A DNA stretch of 14,131 nucleotides. Source: JARFUG01 sp050485365 (GTDB lineage: Bacteria > Desulfobacterota > Desulfuromonadia > Desulfuromonadales > JACZKF01). The notes under the pieces were generated by a model that saw only the letters and a program-made list of their open reading frames with translations, was not told the DNA's origin and did no database searches. Within the stretch, counting starts at the first letter, position 1, and the number at the start of each line of letters is the position of its first letter. Location of the stretch: the NCBI GenBank assembly GCA_050485365.1, contig JBJHBH010000087.1:1-14131 (forward strand), written 5' to 3'. Below are positions 13,541 through 14,131 of the stretch, piece after piece. The position numbers and the translations under genes are program-made.

Positions 13541-13580
13541 ACGATCCGGTGCCGGGACACGGACCAAATTACAGGGCCTT

Positions 13581-14087
13581 ATGAGAATTCTCGGCATCGA
13601 CCCCGGAAGCCGTATCACCGGCTACGGACTCATCGAGCAGCGGGGCAACCGCCTCGTGCACATCGACAACGGGGCGATCTTCACCCGCAGCGACGAGAGT
13701 CTGGCGAAGCGCCTGCAGACCATCCACGCCTCCCTGGCGGAGGTGATCTCGCGCTACAGCCCCGACACCGCCGTGGTGGAGGAGATCTTTGTCGCCAAGA
13801 ACGCCCTCTCGGCCCTCAAGCTCGGCCACGCCCGCGGCGCCGCCCTGCTCGCCGGGATCAATGCGGGGCTGCCCGTCTTCGAATACACGGCGATGCAGGT
13901 CAAAAGCGCCGTGGTCGGTTACGGCAGGGCCGACAAGGGCCAGGTGCAGCAGATGGTGCGCATGTTGCTGAATCTTCCGGAAATCGCGCAGGAGGACGCC
14001 TCCGACGCTCTGGCCGTCGCCATCTGCCATGCGCACAGCCGCACTCTGACCGAGCGCCTCGCCACCGGCGCCGGAGCGCGGCGATGA
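13581..14087 (+). CDS. ruvC: RuvC Holliday junction resolvase
   Basis: Endonuclease that cuts Holliday junctions symmetrically, working with RuvAB. 168 residues, against 173 in E. coli. The acidic active site is intact: D7 in GIDPGS, E67 in VVEEIF, D139 and D142 in EDASDALA (E. coli D7, E66, D138, D141). Also visible are the FVAKNALSALKLG helix (70-82) and GYGRADKGQVQQMV (113-126). The ATG at 13581 has only a weak GGG-type ribosome site; the conserved N-terminus fixes it. The stop overlaps a possible following start (ATGA at 14084). ruvA is expected nearby but is not visible. Confidence 0.97.
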   Translation: MRILGIDPGSRITGYGLIEQRGNRLVHIDNGAIFTRSDESLAKRLQTIHASLAEVISRYSPDTAVVEEIFVAKNALSALKLGHARGAALLAGINAGLPVFEYTAMQVKSAVVGYGRADKGQVQQMVRMLLNLPEIAQEDASDALAVAICHAHSRTLTERLATGAGARR

Positions 14088-14131
14088 GGGGCGCCGCCCC
14101 GTATCCACCCCCGATGCGAATCGAGCGAGCC
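14084..14131 (+). CDS. Possible start of the next gene (3' partial)
   Basis: An ATG overlapping the ruvC stop opens a frame that runs to the window edge (16 codons, beginning MRGAAPYPPPMRI). The sequence does not resemble the start of RuvA. An internal ATG at 14114 is an alternative start. There is too little sequence to assign it. Confidence 0.25.
   Translation, partial: MRGAAPYPPPMRIERA

Overview
The window looks like chromosomal DNA of a GC-rich Gram-negative bacterium, most plausibly of the Desulfuromonadia (Geobacter, Desulfuromonas, Pelobacter relatives). That placement is an inference from gene content: CheX-rich chemotaxis genes next to an NtrC-type regulator, class II FBPase (GlpX), a cytidylate-kinase-like protein with a BON tail, and YebC followed by RuvC. 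No marker gene or database search backs it. There are no tRNA, rRNA, CRISPR, IS or phage features.

Region 1 (2-5440, + strand) is one tight chemotaxis/signalling operon: the catalytic half of CheB (its receiver lies upstream of the window), CheD, an HDOD protein, CheY, a CheX-like protein, a second CheY, two tandem CheX paralogues, and a CheC/CheX-like domain joined by an Ala/Pro linker to a pseudo-receiver. Many junctions are ATGA or TGATG overlaps, and several starts are GTG. Four CheC/CheX-family domains stand beside two CheY proteins, a high ratio of putative phosphatase to receiver.

Region 2 (5445-10449, - strand) begins with a sigma-54-type response regulator with a degenerate receiver, convergent with region 1 and only 4 bp from it. 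It has its own sigma-70-like promoter and a long leader. Next, in transcription order from the right, come a cytosolic GDPD, a HAD hydrolase, a MidA/NDUFAF7-family methyltransferase, and a two-gene unit of an Nfu-type Fe-S protein and a 64-residue small protein that ends at a strong hairpin. The HAD, MidA and Nfu genes each have a recognisable promoter, so they look like separate short units.

Region 3 (10461-14131, + strand) holds a 59-residue putative membrane protein, class II fructose-1,6-bisphosphatase (glpX), a cytidylate-kinase-like/BON protein ending at an intrinsic terminator, yebC, ruvC, and possibly the first codons of another gene.

Taken together: region 1 should set receptor modification (CheB, CheD) and the lifetime of CheY-P (CheX/CheC proteins), and the sigma-54 regulator may control related genes. 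The rest is housekeeping: lipid headgroup turnover, phosphate-ester hydrolysis, Fe-S assembly, possible complex I assembly, gluconeogenesis and recombination. The most novel part is the phosphatase-rich CheY/CheX array with its pseudo-receiver fusion.
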